Source: Bacteroidaceae bacterium (GTDB lineage Bacteria > Bacteroidota > Bacteroidia > Bacteroidales > Bacteroidaceae). Taken from it: a stretch of 64,000 nt of DNA. Every line of letters starts with the position of its first letter. Position 1 is the first letter of the stretch. The position numbers and the translations under genes are program-made. Shown piece by piece: positions 36,725 through 44,213 of this stretch. The stretch spans positions 62,001-126,000 of the forward strand of contig JAGBTN010000015.1 of NCBI GenBank assembly GCA_017631315.1. Direction: 5' to 3'. The notes below the pieces were generated by a model, which did not search any database, had not been told where the DNA came from, and was given only the letters and a program-made list of their open reading frames with translations.

Positions 36725-37594
36725 ATGAAGAAGTTTTCAATTCTGGCAGCTGTTGTTTTGGCTGCCATTATGGGAAGTTGCACAAACAGTGCTCCCAAAG
36801 CAGACATGAAGAACGACGTTGATACGTTGAGCTATTCTATCGGTATGGCACAGAGCCGTGGCTTGAAAGAGTATCTGACACAGCGCATGGGCGTTGACAC
36901 AACTTACATCGACGAGTTCATCAAGGGTATCGTTGAAGGCGCAAATGCCGGCGAGAACAAGAAGAAGGCTGCTTACTATGCTGGCCTGCAGATGGGTCAG
37001 CAAATTAGCACTCAGTGGATTCCCGGTATCAGCTACGAGATGTTCGGCGACGACAGCGTGCAGACTGCAAGCCTGCAGAACCTTTTGGCCGGTTTCATCG
37101 ACGGCAGCAAAGGCAACAGCGACATCATGAGTGTTGAGGTAGCTGTTACAACTGCCGAGACCTTGATGCCCATCGTAAAGAAGAATGCCATGGAGGCTAA
37201 GTTTGGTGATTGGAAGAAACAGTGTGAGGAGTACATGGCCGGCGTTGCCAAGAAGGAAGGCATCAAAGAGCTGGGCGACGGCGTTTACTATGAGGTTCTC
37301 ACCGAAGGCACTGGCGCCGTTCCTGCCGACACCAACCGTGTAAGCGTGAACTACGAGGGCAAGTTGCTCAACGACACTATCTTCGACAGCAGCTACAAGC
37401 GTGGTGAGCCTGCCAAGTTCCGTTGCAACCAGGTTATTCCCGGCTGGACAAAGGCTCTGACCAACATGCCTGTTGGCTCATCTTGGATGGTTTATATTCC
37501 TCAGGAGCAGGCTTATGGTAGCGAGAACAGAGGCGAGAAGTTGCCTCCCTTCTCTTGCCTTATCTTCAAGATCGACCTTCTGGGTATTGAATAA
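36725..37594 (+). CDS. FKBP-type peptidyl-prolyl isomerase lipoprotein
   Basis: 289 residues. The signal has lipobox MGSC (Cys19), so the protein is envelope-anchored. The N-terminal half (about 28-170) is the helical FkpA-like dimerisation domain (VDTLSYSIGMAQSRGLKEYL). The FKBP domain (about 190-289) has VSVNYEGKLLNDTIFDSSYKRGEP, VIPGWTKAL and PPFSCLIFKIDLLGIE. It is probably a folding factor for exported proteins. Its cytoplasmic relative lies 44 bp upstream and another exported one downstream. Confidence 0.94.
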   Translation: MKKFSILAAVVLAAIMGSCTNSAPKADMKNDVDTLSYSIGMAQSRGLKEYLTQRMGVDTTYIDEFIKGIVEGANAGENKKKAAYYAGLQMGQQISTQWIPGISYEMFGDDSVQTASLQNLLAGFIDGSKGNSDIMSVEVAVTTAETLMPIVKKNAMEAKFGDWKKQCEEYMAGVAKKEGIKELGDGVYYEVLTEGTGAVPADTNRVSVNYEGKLLNDTIFDSSYKRGEPAKFRCNQVIPGWTKALTNMPVGSSWMVYIPQEQAYGSENRGEKLPPFSCLIFKIDLLGIE

Positions 37595-37610
37595 TCTAAG
37601 CCTTAAGATA

Positions 37611-37706
37611 TAGAGGTTGGCAGTTAGACAAGAGAGATTGGCCTACGGTTTCGGCTTCGAAGCCAAAGGTTTCCCTCAACTTCTAACTGCCAGCCTCTAA
37701 TTTTTT
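37611..37706 (+). terminator. Long branched hairpin between the second and third FKBP genes
   Basis: An 18-bp stem TAGAGGTTGGCAGTTAGA (37611-37628) pairs with TCTAACTGCCAGCCTCTA (37682-37699) with one G-U pair. The loop contains GGCTTCGAAGCC, and ATTTTTTC follows. It probably terminates or attenuates transcription ahead of the third gene. Confidence 0.65.
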
Positions 37707-37732
37707 CTAACCAATAAACCACAGACAGCATC

Positions 37733-38626
37733 ATGAAAAAGTATATTCTCTTTGCCCTTTGCGCCGTTCTCTCGTTGGGCGTAAGTGCAGCAAAAAAGAC
37801 AAGTAAGAAGAAAAAGAAGTCGAAGCAGCCCGTAGAGGTTGTGGACACCGTCAGCATCGACACGTTCAGCTATCACTTCGGCCGTGCCAACAGCAACGGA
37901 CTGAAGATGTATCTGGCTCAACGCATGGGCATCGACACCACCTATGTTGCAGACTTCATGAAAGGCTTCGAGCAGAAAGTTCTCACCGAGGCCGACAAGA
38001 AGGAGAAGGCTCGCCTGGCAGGCATTGAGATTCGCCAGCAGGTGGAGGAACAGGTCTATCCCGGAGCATGCAAACAAGTAAACGACAGCGCAGACATTCT
38101 GAACAAGGCTCTGTTCATCAAGGGCTTCTGCGACGGCGTTTCAGGCGCAAAGGTTTCAGTTCCCATGGACAGCACCCAGAAGCTCGTGAAGAAGCAGATG
38201 GAGTACTACCACAAGGTCAACATGGAGAAGAAGTATGGCAAGAACCGCATCGAGGGCGAGGAATTCCTCAAGGCTAACGCCAAGAAGGACAGCGTGAAGG
38301 TAACCCCCAGCGGCCTCCAGTACAAGATTCTCACCGCAGGCACCGGCGAAATTCCCACAAAGGAGGCTAAGGTGAAGGTCAACTACGAAGGCCACCTCAT
38401 CAACGGCACCGAGTTCGACAGCTCATACAAGCGCGGCAAGCCCGTCACCTTCCCCGTAGGGCAGGTAATTCCCGGCTGGACAGAAGCACTCTGCATGATG
38501 CCCGTAGGCAGCAAATGGATGCTCTATGTGCCACAGGAACTGGCATACAAGGACCGCGAGCAGGCAAAGATTCCTCCCTTCTCCTGCCTCATCTTCACCG
38601 TAGAACTTCTGGAGATTGAGAAGTAA
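37733..38626 (+). CDS. Exported FKBP-type peptidyl-prolyl isomerase
   Basis: 297 residues. A signal peptide (MKKYILFALCAVLSLGVSA) is followed by a very basic linker (KKTSKKKKKSK). The helical dimerisation domain (about 40-190) contains IDTFSYHFGRANSNGLKMYL, and the FKBP domain (about 200-297) contains VKVNYEGHLINGTEFDSSYKRGKP, VIPGWTEALCMM and PPFSCLIFTVELLEIE. It lacks a lipobox, unlike the preceding gene, so it is probably soluble in the periplasm. Separated from gene two by the 37611-37699 hairpin, which may give it different expression. Confidence 0.93.
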   Translation: MKKYILFALCAVLSLGVSAAKKTSKKKKKSKQPVEVVDTVSIDTFSYHFGRANSNGLKMYLAQRMGIDTTYVADFMKGFEQKVLTEADKKEKARLAGIEIRQQVEEQVYPGACKQVNDSADILNKALFIKGFCDGVSGAKVSVPMDSTQKLVKKQMEYYHKVNMEKKYGKNRIEGEEFLKANAKKDSVKVTPSGLQYKILTAGTGEIPTKEAKVKVNYEGHLINGTEFDSSYKRGKPVTFPVGQVIPGWTEALCMMPVGSKWMLYVPQELAYKDREQAKIPPFSCLIFTVELLEIEK

Positions 38627-38659
38627 GCACAAAAAGCATATCTCTCACAAACACATCAG

Positions 38660-38702
38660 AGAGAGGGCATTCGCACACCGCAGAATGCCCTCTCTTTTTT
38701 TA
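38660..38702 (+). terminator. Terminator of the FKBP cluster
   Basis: AGAGAGGGCATTC (38660-38672) pairs with GAATGCCCTCTCT (38683-38695), followed by TTTTTTT. Confidence 0.92.
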
Positions 38703-38815
38703 CCCCGACAGCGCAGATTGACCGAACACATAAAGCACTTTCGCATAGCAAAGAGAAAAGTGCAAACCCGTTCAGCTAATGAAGCAAAAAAACGCTTACC
38801 AAAATCAAGGGAAAA

Positions 38816-38903
38816 TACGTCTGCAAAGAACCACACAAACTTCTGCGGAGAAGTTCACGATCTTCTGCAGAGAAGTTCACGATCTTCTGCGGAGAGGTTC
38901 ACA
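38816..38903. repeat. 22-bp phased TTCTGCGGAGAAG array B
   Basis: Three clear units start at 38838, 38860 and 38882 and a degraded one at 38816. Each has AACTTCTGC(G/A)GAGAAGTT (or a close variant) plus a CACG spacer. It lies between the FKBP terminator and tRNA-Leu; nothing else is seen in the 38627-39057 gap. Confidence 0.8.
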
Positions 38904-38964
38904 TCACATTTTTAGGAGGTAAAAAGAAACCTCAAAACCACGCCAAACAACACACACACCAACA

Positions 38965-40734
38965 TCACCAAAAGCCCACCCAATAAGGATGGAATAGTGC
39001 TAATTCAGCCCCCACCCATAAGTTTAGAACATATTTTTGCACAAAATCGCCAAAAAGTTTGGCAGGAATAAAAAAAAAACCTACCTTTGCACTCGCTTTA
39101 AGCCCAGATGGCGGAATCGGTAGACGCGCTGGTCTCAAACACCAGTGGGGCAACCCGTGCCGGTTCGACCCCGGCTCTGGGTACTGAAGCGGAGTTTTAG
39201 AGAAATCTAAGACTCCGCTTTTATTTTCATCTTCGCAAATACTTGATTTCCCTATCATTAGCGAAATCACAGGGTTAAATTCAGCGGTTCGACATTTTCC
39301 ATCCTCAAACACCATTTTTCCGCTAAATATCGAACCTAAGACATCCATTTTAACCGACATTTCAACATCTGATAAGCATTTTACCATATTGTTAATGAAC
39401 GACATAGCATAGGCTACACGAGGTTCGATAACAGTTCGATTTGGAGTTTTCATTGCTTCAACCTTACACTGTAGGGTATGAATTTCGTTTTTATACCTTT
39501 GCTTTGTTTCATTGAACTCTTCAATATCCTCTGCACTTCTATCTTCTTTATCGTAATATTCATCTTGAAGCCTCTCCAAACGTGCCTTGATTTTATTTAT
39601 ATCTTCCATAATACGGTTCTTTTCCTTATTGATGCCTTTGAACCTCTCAGTCCTAATATCACCCAATACTTCTTCGTATAAGTCTAAAACAGCTTTGCAT
39701 GGACGAATTTTACTAATATAGCGTAGTATATCTTCGTTCATCTTCTGAGCAGGAATACGGTATTTCCTACATTTATTACAATGATAGTAGGCATATCTCT
39801 GACTTCTTCCCGTGCTATGCGATGCAGTTATTTTTGCCCCACAAATAGGACATTGTAGGAATGGATAAAAGTAGTAGTCATCATGAGGAAGTTTTACTAC
39901 TTTCGCTTTTCTTTTACTCTCTATGCTTCGATTGCGCTCAGCTACGGTGTTTATTCGGCTTTGAACCTGCATAAATGTCTCCATGCTAACCAACGGTTCG
40001 TGAATACCCTTTACATACTGTGCAGGTTCATCAAGATATGCAGGAACATACACCTCGCCACAATAGAAGTGATTTCTAAGCATCTCAAAGAACGAACTTT
40101 TAGACACCTTCAATCCCTTAGCTTTGACTTCTTTCATTACCAATGTAGGTGTTTTAATGCCTTTGGCAACTTCTTCGAAGGCTTCACTTACTAATGGAGC
40201 TGTGTCTTTATCGACAATAACGATTTTTTGTCCTATTACGTTTTTATAGCCCCTTGGAGCTTTATTTGAACATCTACCCTTGAGTAGTGTTCCATGGATT
40301 CCATCTCGGGTTCTTCGAGAAATTTTATCATCCTCAGTGTGTGCAACTCCGCAATATATTGCCATAGTCGTAGACCATTCTGTTCCTTTGAAATCAATTG
40401 GTGACTCTATGGCATTTATCTCAACTCCCAATTCGTCATAGAATTTACGTTTGTATGCAAAAGCAAACTCTACATTTCTTGAGTATCTATCCCAACGCAG
40501 AAAAAGAATCTTGCTAATCTCCCCTTTATGCTTTTTGCAATACTCATACATCAGCTTCATTTTAGGACGTTTCATGTCATAATTCTTTGCTGAATAGTTT
40601 TCATGATAGGCTTCTACGACATAATACCCGTGGCGTGCACAATACGAACGTATCTGTCTCTCCTGTTCATCAAGGGAGCAAGTCTTTTCTTGCTCCTCAC
40701 TACTAACTCTACAATACGCTAAAACTTTCTTCAT
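38965..40734 (-). CDS. Large serine recombinase (integrase) whose 3' end runs through tRNA-Leu
   Basis: 589 residues as read in the integrated state. The N-terminal resolvase domain begins MKKVLAYCRVSSEEQ with the nucleophilic serine in YCRVSS. It continues with the recombinase domain (RDGIHGTLLKG, APRGYKN), a zinc ribbon (CPICGAK...CNKC near 300-330) and a coiled coil (about 365-425). Such enzymes integrate and excise mobile elements. The natural protein part ends near residue 520, where the att core is reached. The rest (EPGSNRHGLPHWC and beyond) is antisense translation of tRNA-Leu and its promoter. The alternative 35-codon tail lies at the right end of the element (47209-47316). Confidence 0.9.
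   Translation of the reverse strand: MKKVLAYCRVSSEEQEKTCSLDEQERQIRSYCARHGYYVVEAYHENYSAKNYDMKRPKMKLMYEYCKKHKGEISKILFLRWDRYSRNVEFAFAYKRKFYDELGVEINAIESPIDFKGTEWSTTMAIYCGVAHTEDDKISRRTRDGIHGTLLKGRCSNKAPRGYKNVIGQKIVIVDKDTAPLVSEAFEEVAKGIKTPTLVMKEVKAKGLKVSKSSFFEMLRNHFYCGEVYVPAYLDEPAQYVKGIHEPLVSMETFMQVQSRINTVAERNRSIESKRKAKVVKLPHDDYYFYPFLQCPICGAKITASHSTGRSQRYAYYHCNKCRKYRIPAQKMNEDILRYISKIRPCKAVLDLYEEVLGDIRTERFKGINKEKNRIMEDINKIKARLERLQDEYYDKEDRSAEDIEEFNETKQRYKNEIHTLQCKVEAMKTPNRTVIEPRVAYAMSFINNMVKCLSDVEMSVKMDVLGSIFSGKMVFEDGKCRTAEFNPVISLMIGKSSICEDENKSGVLDFSKTPLQYPEPGSNRHGLPHWCLRPARLPIPPSGLKASAKVGFFFIPAKLFGDFVQKYVLNLWVGAELALFHPYWVGFW
39058..39089 (+). promoter_or_regulatory. tRNA-Leu promoter
   Basis: TTTG (39058-39061), 20 bp, then TACCTTTG (39082-39089), 12 bp before the mature 5' end. 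It fits the Bacteroidetes promoter spacing well. Confidence 0.75.
39102..39183 (+). tRNA. tRNA-Leu (anticodon CAA)
   Basis: 82 nt. The acceptor stem GCCCAGA pairs with TCTGGGT, the discriminator is A39183, and the anticodon loop is CTCAAAC. There is a class II variable arm, and the T arm reads CCGGTTCGACCCCGG. CCA is not encoded. Its 3' end overlaps the left att core of the integrated element and remains intact. Confidence 0.96.
39175..39188. other. attL core of the integrated element
   Basis: CTCTGGGTACTGAA, identical to 47317-47330. It covers the last nine bases of tRNA-Leu. Serine recombinases exchange strands at two or three central bases, so the 14-bp identity is a maximal core. Confidence 0.8.
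39187..39224 (+). terminator. Element-borne terminator of tRNA-Leu
   Basis: AAGCGGAGT (39187-39195) pairs with ACTCCGCTT (39212-39220), then TTTATTTTC. It lies in the element and inside the recombinase frame. A different hairpin with the same placement follows attR. Confidence 0.75.
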
Positions 40735-40744
40735 ATTATTTATA

Positions 40745-40900
40745 TTAGTTGATTATTTTTTCAGAATCATTATTTATCTCGCACTTTATTTGGTACGAAG
40801 CTATCTGATATAAGAATTCTCTCAATAATTTTATCTCGTCATTATCCAGCTCATAATTCTCTTGCATTAGGATTGTACGACATTTTTCAATACTAAGCAT
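40745..40900 (-). CDS. Small acidic hypothetical protein upstream of the integrase
   Basis: 51 residues, beginning MLSIEKCRTILMQENYELDN and ending NNDSEKIIN. It ends 10 bp before the integrase start and on the same strand, so it is probably co-transcribed. No domain is recognised. A short helical protein next to a serine integrase could be a directionality factor, but this rests on position only. The region 40901-41091 to its right has short open stretches without a start codon and is otherwise empty. Confidence 0.55.
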   Translation of the reverse strand: MLSIEKCRTILMQENYELDNDEIKLLREFLYQIASYQIKCEINNDSEKIIN

Positions 40901-41091
40901 TTATTATTAGCATTCTGTGCTCTTGGCACTCCCCTATACGCTATTTAAGGCATAGAGGTTATTTGTTTTTCGCCCATCGTTCTTTGATGTTCTTGTATGG
41001 CAGGGATAAGCGTAAAACCCTTGCATCATATATGCGAATTATCTCTTTCTTTAACTGCTATTCATGCTTTTCTGTATTACTTAAACGAAAA

Positions 41092-41724
41092 CTATATGTA
41101 TTTCTTAATCTTTTGCAATGTTCCCACTGATGTGCCTGTTAGCTTCTGAATATTGCGTAGGCTGATGCCTTTTCTCAACAGCGAGAGTTCCTGTGCATAA
41201 TCCTCTCTGTACGACTGTTCATCTTTCTTATAGCCTTGTCTACCAAGTCTGAGCTCAGGATTTTCCTTCCGTCTTTTAAGGTAGTCCTCGTAGCCCGCTT
41301 TCATGCGATACTTAATGAGATTTCGCTCGTAAGCCGAGATTTCAAGGCAGATAGTAAGTATTAGACGTGCGATAGGGTTCACTGTGCCATCGGGCAATAA
41401 TGTCTCAATGCCATAGTTCGCAAAGTATAGATTTACCTTGTTCTCGTTGAGGATTTCAATAATCTTCAAGGCTTCCAAGGTATCACGCCCTAATCGGCTA
41501 ACCTCAGTTGCCACAACAATATCAACATCATTATTCTTGACATAATCAAGTAGTTCGACTATCTCTTCTCGCTCCTCGCTTTTTTTAGCACCGGACACCT
41601 TGTTTTCTACTGTATGTACTACCTCCCAGCCATTGCGCTTACATATATCAGTCAAAGTGTTGCGCTGATACTCATAGTCCTGAGAGTTTGTTGAAACTCG
41701 CAATAACAAAACAACCTTCTTCAT
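41092..41724 (-). CDS. Small serine recombinase (resolvase/invertase type)
   Basis: 210 residues from the ATG at 41724 (MKKVVLLLRVSTNSQDYEYQ), with the catalytic serine in RVST. The domain continues with VDIVVATEVSRLGRDTLEALK and the helix E region RLILTICLEISAYERNLIKYR. A C-terminal helix-turn-helix (RKGISLRNIQKLTGTSVGTLQKIKK) follows. This is the resolvase/invertase layout, which resolves cointegrates or inverts DNA. The frame is open upstream to 41850 but that region overlaps the next gene. Second serine recombinase of the element. Confidence 0.9.
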   Translation of the reverse strand: MKKVVLLLRVSTNSQDYEYQRNTLTDICKRNGWEVVHTVENKVSGAKKSEEREEIVELLDYVKNNDVDIVVATEVSRLGRDTLEALKIIEILNENKVNLYFANYGIETLLPDGTVNPIARLILTICLEISAYERNLIKYRMKAGYEDYLKRRKENPELRLGRQGYKKDEQSYREDYAQELSLLRKGISLRNIQKLTGTSVGTLQKIKKYI

Positions 41725-41728
41725 ACCT

Positions 41729-42031
41729 CTATCTATTGACAAGTCCATACTCCTTTTTAACCCTATCAGCATAGTCATCTGTACGCTCAACCAAGCCATC
41801 AATGACATCCACAAGGCAATCTGCGTACACATCAGCCTCAACACGACCATCGCTTAGATAAATCTCAAACAAATCCATTCCTGCGTTGTAGATAACCTCA
41901 ACAATGCCTGTAAACTTGACCCCCTGCACCTTAAAACGCAAGCCGTTTGTGATGGCGTTGGGGCTATTAAATCCCCAACTTAGAACCACCATCAACTTGG
42001 ACATCAGAATCGTATATATGTAGTTAGCCAT
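41729..42031 (-). CDS. Hypothetical element protein
   Basis: 100 residues. The central part (LRFKVQGVKFTGIVEVIYN, then MDLFEIYLSDGRVEAD and VYADCLVDVIDGLVE) looks like a compact beta-rich fold. A helical tail follows. No domain is recognised. It lies 4 bp upstream of the small recombinase and 3 bp downstream of the next gene, so it belongs to a tight element operon (42589 to 41092). Confidence 0.65.
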   Translation of the reverse strand: MANYIYTILMSKLMVVLSWGFNSPNAITNGLRFKVQGVKFTGIVEVIYNAGMDLFEIYLSDGRVEADVYADCLVDVIDGLVERTDDYADRVKKEYGLVNR

Positions 42032-42034
42032 ATC

Positions 42035-42364
42035 TTAGTAAACCTTTACGAGTGATTGAACCTGAAAGCATCGCCAAGCGGATTTTTCACAATCCCAAAA
42101 AGTCACAACATTTCTGTCATCGCCTGAAATACCTCTGCCGTTGATGTGTTGTTTTGCCAACGAACCCATAGTGGTCGCAAATCTACGAGTGATAGAGCCG
42201 TCCTTCTTACGAAATTCAATCTCCACAACCTCTTTCTGCATACGTCTTTTGAGTTCGGATATACGCTCCATAATCACGCCTGTCATAAATGGATTCTCAA
42301 TGCGAGAGTTGATAACCAATGCTCTTTTCAGCGCTTTATTCTCCAATGCTACTATTGCTGTCAT
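42035..42364 (-). CDS. SH3-like beta-barrel element protein (DUF2693-like)
   Basis: 109 residues. The C-terminal part VEIEFRKKDGSITRRFATTM, then GRGISGDDRNVVTFWDCEKSAWRCFQ matches the small Sm-like SH3 beta-barrel proteins (DUF2693) often seen on Bacteroides mobile elements. The N-terminal third is helical. Function unknown; members are presumed to bind nucleic acid. It is second in the operon of small genes. The family call is from memory of its pattern and is moderately sure. Confidence 0.6.
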   Translation of the reverse strand: MTAIVALENKALKRALVINSRIENPFMTGVIMERISELKRRMQKEVVEIEFRKKDGSITRRFATTMGSLAKQHINGRGISGDDRNVVTFWDCEKSAWRCFQVQSLVKVY

Positions 42365-42394
42365 ATACTTATTATATTATTAGTTACACAATTC

Positions 42395-42589
42395 TTAAAA
42401 ACTTCTTCGAATCTGTTTTGGCTCGCCCCAACCATTCAGGTGATATACCTCTCTCACTGCCTCTTCGTAAGAAAATACATCCTTGATGAATCTTGCAGAT
42501 GAACCCGTCTCTGAAACCCAATCCCACTGCCAAATGCCCCATAAGTTATAATGGCGACCAAACTTATATTTCCCAACTTCTGCTTTCAT
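42395..42589 (-). CDS. Small aromatic-rich element protein
   Basis: 64 residues (MKAEVGKYKFGRHYNLWGIW and so on, ending EPKQIRRSF) with five tryptophans. A TAACTTTG box at 42622-42629 lies 33 bp upstream, so it is the first gene of the minus-strand element operon. Function unknown. Divergent from the XRE regulator, with which it shares a symmetric operator pair. Confidence 0.6.
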   Translation of the reverse strand: MKAEVGKYKFGRHYNLWGIWQWDWVSETGSSARFIKDVFSYEEAVREVYHLNGWGEPKQIRRSF

Positions 42590-42612
42590 AACACTTAGTA
42601 CTTTACCATTAA

Positions 42613-42732
42613 TTACCGACGCAAAGTTAATGCTTTATTACTTACCATCCAAATGTTTTTAGTAGTTTTTCATTAAAAACTTCACTTTTTTTAGTGTTTT
42701 ATGCGTTATGTCGGTAAAAATTGCTATATTTG
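42613..42732. promoter_or_regulatory. Divergent promoter region with mirrored TTACCGAC / GTCGGTAA sites
   Basis: Minus-strand box TAACTTTG (42622-42629) and plus-strand box TATATTTG (42725-42732) face apart. TTACCGAC (42613-42620) and its complement GTCGGTAA (42710-42717) each lie beside one promoter. A further inverted repeat AGTTTTT-cattAAAAACT sits between them (42664-42681). Probable operators of the XRE protein. Confidence 0.6.
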
Positions 42733-42751
42733 CACATAAATTAATCGAAAA

Positions 42752-43339
42752 ATGGCACTTAGAATAAAAGAAATTGCAAAAGCAAAAGGTATTACCATGG
42801 GTGAGATTGCCGATAAGATGGGAATCAATCCTGTAAACCTTAGTGCATCATTGAATGGAAATCCTACCCTCAACAGATTGCAGGAAGTTGCAGCAATATT
42901 AGGTGTAGAGATTTCTGATTTATTCATACAAGATTCTTCGTACATCAACGGATATATTGAGACTGGAAATAACTTATACCCTGTAAAAAGCAAAGAACAG
43001 CTCATCGGCATAATAGATAAGGTAGATGGCATTGTTCAGATTCCATCATGTACAAGAGGAAAGAACCTTAAAGAGAATATTGAAGCGTTCTACTACAAGT
43101 CCATTAACAATGCCGAAAGTGGGGCTATAATGATGAGGTATGGAATTAACGAGGTTTTTACACTTACCTACGACTCCGACCACAAGAGATTTAGCCTCAC
43201 ACTATGCAAAGGCAACAGTGTTATCGAGTTTATGACTTTCGATTTCGCAAAGTACAACCAATCAGATGCACCTCAAAGTCACCATAAAAACCATTTAGTA
43301 GATGATATAATGGATTTCATCGAAGACGTATATGAATAA
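42752..43339 (+). CDS. XRE-family transcriptional regulator
   Basis: 195 residues. The N-terminal helix-turn-helix (about 1-58) is KEIAKAKGITMGEIADKMGI, then VNLSASLNGNPTLNRLQEVA. The C-terminal region (about 65-195) is unrelated to known sensor domains. It is transcribed away from the small-gene operon and flanked by mirrored operator-like sites, so it probably represses one or both promoters. A fragment of a related protein (EKMAVALGVSVKSLF) survives in the relic element at 47480-47628. Confidence 0.88.
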   Translation: MALRIKEIAKAKGITMGEIADKMGINPVNLSASLNGNPTLNRLQEVAAILGVEISDLFIQDSSYINGYIETGNNLYPVKSKEQLIGIIDKVDGIVQIPSCTRGKNLKENIEAFYYKSINNAESGAIMMRYGINEVFTLTYDSDHKRFSLTLCKGNSVIEFMTFDFAKYNQSDAPQSHHKNHLVDDIMDFIEDVYE

Positions 43340-43704
43340 AATTTAAATACTCATACAACTTTTATAGTTTTTCTTCAAAGAGTGTTGTTCGTTTGAAAAT
43401 TTCTTTCTAAATTTGCATGTCATTAAATAAGTGACATTATATATTGGAAAGTGTTTTCCTTGCCTAGTCGAAAATGTGGTAGTTTTCAAAGCAGATGGCA
43501 AAGCGGACAACACTCACTTTTGGTATTGTTTATTACCAAGGGGTATATTATATACCTTCCTTTGTATACACACCAAGTGTGAGAATAGTACGATTTATCT
43601 CTGCATGGGTTCTACCACAACCTTCGACTGGATAAAGAAACTGCCTCACACTTTTTCTTTTATTAATCTCCTGAGGGGCAGAGGCGAACTTAATAATTTA
43701 AATT
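43340..43704 (+). other. Leader-like region between the XRE gene and the next small gene
   Basis: No convincing gene is seen. A TAAATTTG box near 43410 could start a transcript. Downstream sequence forms hairpins (AAGGGGTATA with TATACCTTCCTT near 43540-43565; TCACTTTTGGT with ACCAAGTGTGA, about 43516-43583). Possibly a structured leader for the 43705 gene. Confidence 0.35.
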
Positions 43705-43872
43705 ATGGCACTCTACAAAGTTTATTTCAAAGTCGGCTTTTCGCACAGCGCACGCACAATGAATCTCGACTACCCATCAGAAAGCGCAGCAAAGGAGACT
43801 CTAATCAGGCAGTGTACTGTTCCTGCCACAAAAGCTAGTGAACTTGTAATAGAAAGGATAGAACGAGTTTAA
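43705..43872 (+). CDS. Small hypothetical element protein
   Basis: 55 residues, starting MALYKVYFKVGFSHSARTMN and ending VIERIERV. Codon use and amino-acid composition look protein-like. It follows the structured region 43410-43700 and lies between the XRE regulator and the membrane protein. No domain is recognised. Only one start is possible in this frame near an A/T-rich Bacteroidetes-type leader. Confidence 0.5.
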   Translation: MALYKVYFKVGFSHSARTMNLDYPSESAAKETLIRQCTVPATKASELVIERIERV

Positions 43873-44057
43873 TAGGGTTTTCATCCTTTGTCAAAATCGT
43901 GGAAGAGAATACCCACTTGATTGGCATTGGCATATCTACGATAAATACGGATTCAGAATCTGCCTTTCGCATAGGTGTGCATAAGAGCAAGCATGGAGCT
44001 GGATATGAATGTAGCCAATGTGTTTTGGGGCAGATGAAAGAAAGAAGACTCTAATAA
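43873..44057 (+). other. Short open frames without a clear start
   Basis: One frame could begin at a GTG (43899) and end at 44054 (51 codons, beginning VEENTHLIGIG). An overlapping frame reads REYPLDWHWHIYDKYGFRI. Either may be a gene remnant; neither is convincing alone. Confidence 0.25.
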
Positions 44058-44133
44058 ATAAAAAGTAGCGTCTTTGGCCTTGAAGTAAGATTCTATATGA
44101 ATCACCCAAGATAAAAGTGACGCTACTTTTTAT
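44058..44133. terminator. Long bidirectional hairpin upstream of the membrane protein gene
   Basis: ATAAAAAGTAGCGTC (44058-44072) pairs perfectly with GACGCTACTTTTTAT (44119-44133). Inside is GATTC-TATAT-GAATC. A/T-rich flanks allow termination in both directions. Confidence 0.75.
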
Positions 44134-44181
44134 GCTTCTTTATATTAATAGTATAAAGATATTACTAATCAAATTCTATGT

Positions 44182-44189
44182 TATATTTG
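44182..44189 (+). promoter_or_regulatory. Promoter -7 box of the cargo membrane protein
   Basis: TATATTTG, 24 bp upstream of the ATG at 44214. Confidence 0.55.
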
Positions 44190-44213
44190 CAATAATTTAT
44201 TTAAAAAAGCAAT

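Noticed and set aside
38965-39174. The last 70 codons of the integrase as a genuine domain
   Set aside because: They are antisense translation of tRNA-Leu and its promoter; the true tail is at the element's right end.
43431-43838. A 135-codon plus-strand gene
   Set aside because: It overlaps the better 43705-43872 gene in another frame and has irregular composition.
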